From Noviherbaspirillum sp. (GTDB lineage: Bacteria > Pseudomonadota > Gammaproteobacteria > Burkholderiales > Burkholderiaceae): DNA of 7,950 nucleotides. Below the pieces are notes generated by a model that saw only the letters and a program-made list of their open reading frames with translations, did not search any database and was not told the origin of the DNA. How positions within the stretch are numbered: position 1 is the stretch's first letter; each line of letters starts with the position of its first letter. Position numbers and translations under genes: made by a program. The stretch is taken from the NCBI GenBank assembly GCA_028292785.1, contig JAQGLQ010000414.1:1-7950 (forward strand). The letters are read 5' to 3'. This document shows positions 6,839-7,950 of the stretch, one piece after another.

Positions 6839-7321
6839 ATGCTCCGAATCCTCATTCGCATCCCCGAACAGACGCTGGAACTGGTCGATGACGGCGGCGC
6901 CGTCGTCAAGCGCTATTCAGTATCGACCGCGAGCAAAGGCCCGGGCGAACTACGCGGCAGCAATTGCACCCCGCGCGGATGCCATGTGATTCGCGCCAAG
7001 ATCGGCGGCGGCATGCCGGCCAACACGGTGTTCAGGGCGCGCCGCCCCACCGGCGAAATCCATTCGGAACAACTGGCCGCCGACAATCCGGGGCGCGACT
7101 GGATTCTCAGCCGCATCATGTGGCTGTCGGGCTGCGAACCCGGCCTCAATCGGCTGGGCGAGGTCGATACGATGCGCCGCTATATCTATATTCACGGATG
7201 TCCGGACAGCGCTCCGATGGGGGTACCGGCATCGATCGGCTGCGTGCGCATGCGCAATGCCGACATCATCGAGCTGTTTGACCTGGTGCCCGTCGGCACG
7301 CCGGTGGAAATCTGCGCATAG
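6839..7321 (+). CDS. YkuD-type L,D-transpeptidase, no signal peptide
   Basis: This 160-residue protein is essentially one L,D-transpeptidase catalytic (YkuD/ErfK-YbiS-YcfS) domain. The family makes 3-3 cross-links in peptidoglycan or attaches proteins to it, in the periplasm. The domain begins at the first residues (ILIRIPEQTLELVDD) and continues with TPRGCHVI (44-51). The catalytic motif is IHG (118-120) followed by S-I-G-C-V-R (132-137), with catalytic Cys135 and His119. No signal peptide, lipobox or membrane segment precedes the domain. Extending upstream in frame to an ATG at 6698 adds an Arg-rich stretch that overlaps the SET gene and is still not a signal sequence. Six cysteines are present, unusual for a simple periplasmic enzyme. 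No Shine-Dalgarno is obvious, so translational coupling to the SET gene is likely. The family call is firm; the location and substrate are uncertain. Confidence 0.9.
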   Translation: MLRILIRIPEQTLELVDDGGAVVKRYSVSTASKGPGELRGSNCTPRGCHVIRAKIGGGMPANTVFRARRPTGEIHSEQLAADNPGRDWILSRIMWLSGCEPGLNRLGEVDTMRRYIYIHGCPDSAPMGVPASIGCVRMRNADIIELFDLVPVGTPVEICA

Positions 7322-7328
7322 CAGCGGC

Positions 7329-7904
7329 CTACGATCGCCGCGCCAGCGGATGATGGCGGAAGCAATCGCTACGGTGATCGTTGACCATGCCGATCGCCTG
7401 CATGTACGCATAAATGATGGTCGACCCGACGAACTTGAACCCGCGCCTGGCGAGATCTTTCGAGATGCGGTCGGATAGCGCCGTCTTCGCAGGCGGTGCC
7501 TCGCCGCTCCATTCCTTCTGCACCGGCACGCCGCCGACATAGGCCCAGAGGAAGGCATCGAGCCCGCCTGCTTCCTCGCGCAGGCGCAGATAAGCCTGCG
7601 CATTGGTGATCGTGGCCGCGATCTTGAGGCGATTGCGCACGATGCCCGGATTGTCGAGCAGCTGCGCCACCTTGACCGCATCGTAGCGCGCGATCTTCTC
7701 CGCATCCCAATCATCGAATGCTTTTCGATAGCCCTCGCGCTTGTTGAGGATGGTTTCCCAGCTCAGCCCGGCCTGCGCGCCTTCCAGGTTGAGCATTTCG
7801 AACAAGCGGGTTTCATCGTGGCAGGGTACGCCCCACTCCTGGTCGTGATAGGCGAGATAAAGAGGATTGGCGGGGTTGGCCCAGCCGCAGCGGGTAATCG
7901 TCAT
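7329..7904 (-). CDS. tag: DNA-3-methyladenine glycosylase I
   Basis: Tag is a constitutive, helix-hairpin-helix-type base excision enzyme that removes 3-methyladenine from alkylated DNA. The 191-residue protein matches E. coli Tag (187) along its whole length. It has RCGW near the start, LYLAYHDQEWGVP (15-27), LEGAQAGLSW (40-49) with the substrate-recognition Glu41, a GIVRNRLKI segment, RGFKFVGSTI, and VNDH near the C-terminus. The four zinc ligands of the family are present as Cys6, His20, His177 and Cys181. The chosen ATG gives the same N-terminus as E. coli; an in-frame TTG three codons upstream (7913) is less likely. The gene is monocistronic here and converges on the transpeptidase gene with a 7-base gap, so any terminator must lie inside a neighbouring reading frame. 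Confidence 0.97.
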   Translation of the reverse strand: MTITRCGWANPANPLYLAYHDQEWGVPCHDETRLFEMLNLEGAQAGLSWETILNKREGYRKAFDDWDAEKIARYDAVKVAQLLDNPGIVRNRLKIAATITNAQAYLRLREEAGGLDAFLWAYVGGVPVQKEWSGEAPPAKTALSDRISKDLARRGFKFVGSTIIYAYMQAIGMVNDHRSDCFRHHPLARRS

Positions 7905-7936
7905 GGTAAGCAACGCATGCGTATCGATGGGGACAC

Positions 7937-7942
7937 ATTATA
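7937..7942 (-). promoter_or_regulatory. -10 element of the tag promoter
   Basis: The minus strand carries a perfect TATAAT 32 bases upstream of the tag ATG. Transcription would start near 7930, giving a leader of about 26 nt. The matching -35 hexamer at normal spacing (about 7960-7965) falls outside the window and cannot be checked. Confidence 0.5.
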
Positions 7943-7950
7943 GTTGCGCG

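Noticed and set aside
6310..6909. 199-codon minus-strand open frame opposite the SET gene
   Set aside because: It is antisense to all SET motifs and spans two plus-strand genes; no motif seen.
7322..7328. Bidirectional terminator between the transpeptidase and tag genes
   Set aside because: Only 7 bases lie between the stops and no hairpin with a T run was visible around them.
7329..7913. TTG start for tag giving 194 residues
   Set aside because: The ATG at 7904 is a better start codon and gives the same N-terminus as E. coli Tag.

Overview
The window looks like chromosomal core DNA from a GC-rich betaproteobacterium. Burkholderiales is likely, and Oxalobacteraceae is a reasonable guess from protein style. 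The evidence is a fused MnmC of the Burkholderia type, a PrkA very close to the enterobacterial YeaG family, and a SET-domain gene next to a short YkuD-type L,D-transpeptidase gene. I see no insertion sequence, phage gene, tRNA, rRNA or CRISPR array. The assignment rests on remembered family sequences, not on a search.

Layout from left to right. (1) The 5' two-thirds of prkA lie on the minus strand and run off the left edge. (2) A 484-base, relatively AT-rich intergenic region follows. It carries a good sigma-54 (-24/-12) promoter match facing prkA, an IHF-like site, and a probable prkA leader of about 230 nt with a hairpin and a small palindrome. (3) A minus-strand operon holds mnmC then asmA: the mnmC stop codon overlaps the asmA Shine-Dalgarno sequence and only 8 bases separate the genes. 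(4) A 113-base divergent promoter region comes next. (5) A plus-strand pair encodes a SET-domain lysine methyltransferase and a YkuD L,D-transpeptidase, 16 bases apart. (6) tag (3-methyladenine DNA glycosylase I) is on the minus strand, convergent with the transpeptidase gene (7-base gap), with a perfect TATAAT just inside the right edge.

The genes do not form one pathway. PrkA is a stress and nitrogen-starvation kinase, MnmC modifies wobble uridines in tRNA, AsmA is an inner-membrane-anchored envelope protein of the bridge-like lipid-transport class, Tag repairs alkylated DNA, and the SET/transpeptidase pair has no known joint role.

The most interesting points are: MnmC keeps an intact FAD-oxidase half, but its methyltransferase half has lost the signature catalytic motif (DGFAP reads TGFTP) and other conserved segments; prkA has a sigma-54 promoter candidate with exact spacing and a plausible IHF site; a eukaryote-style SET + post-SET protein is paired with an L,D-transpeptidase that has no export signal. 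I did not find a clearly new multi-gene system.
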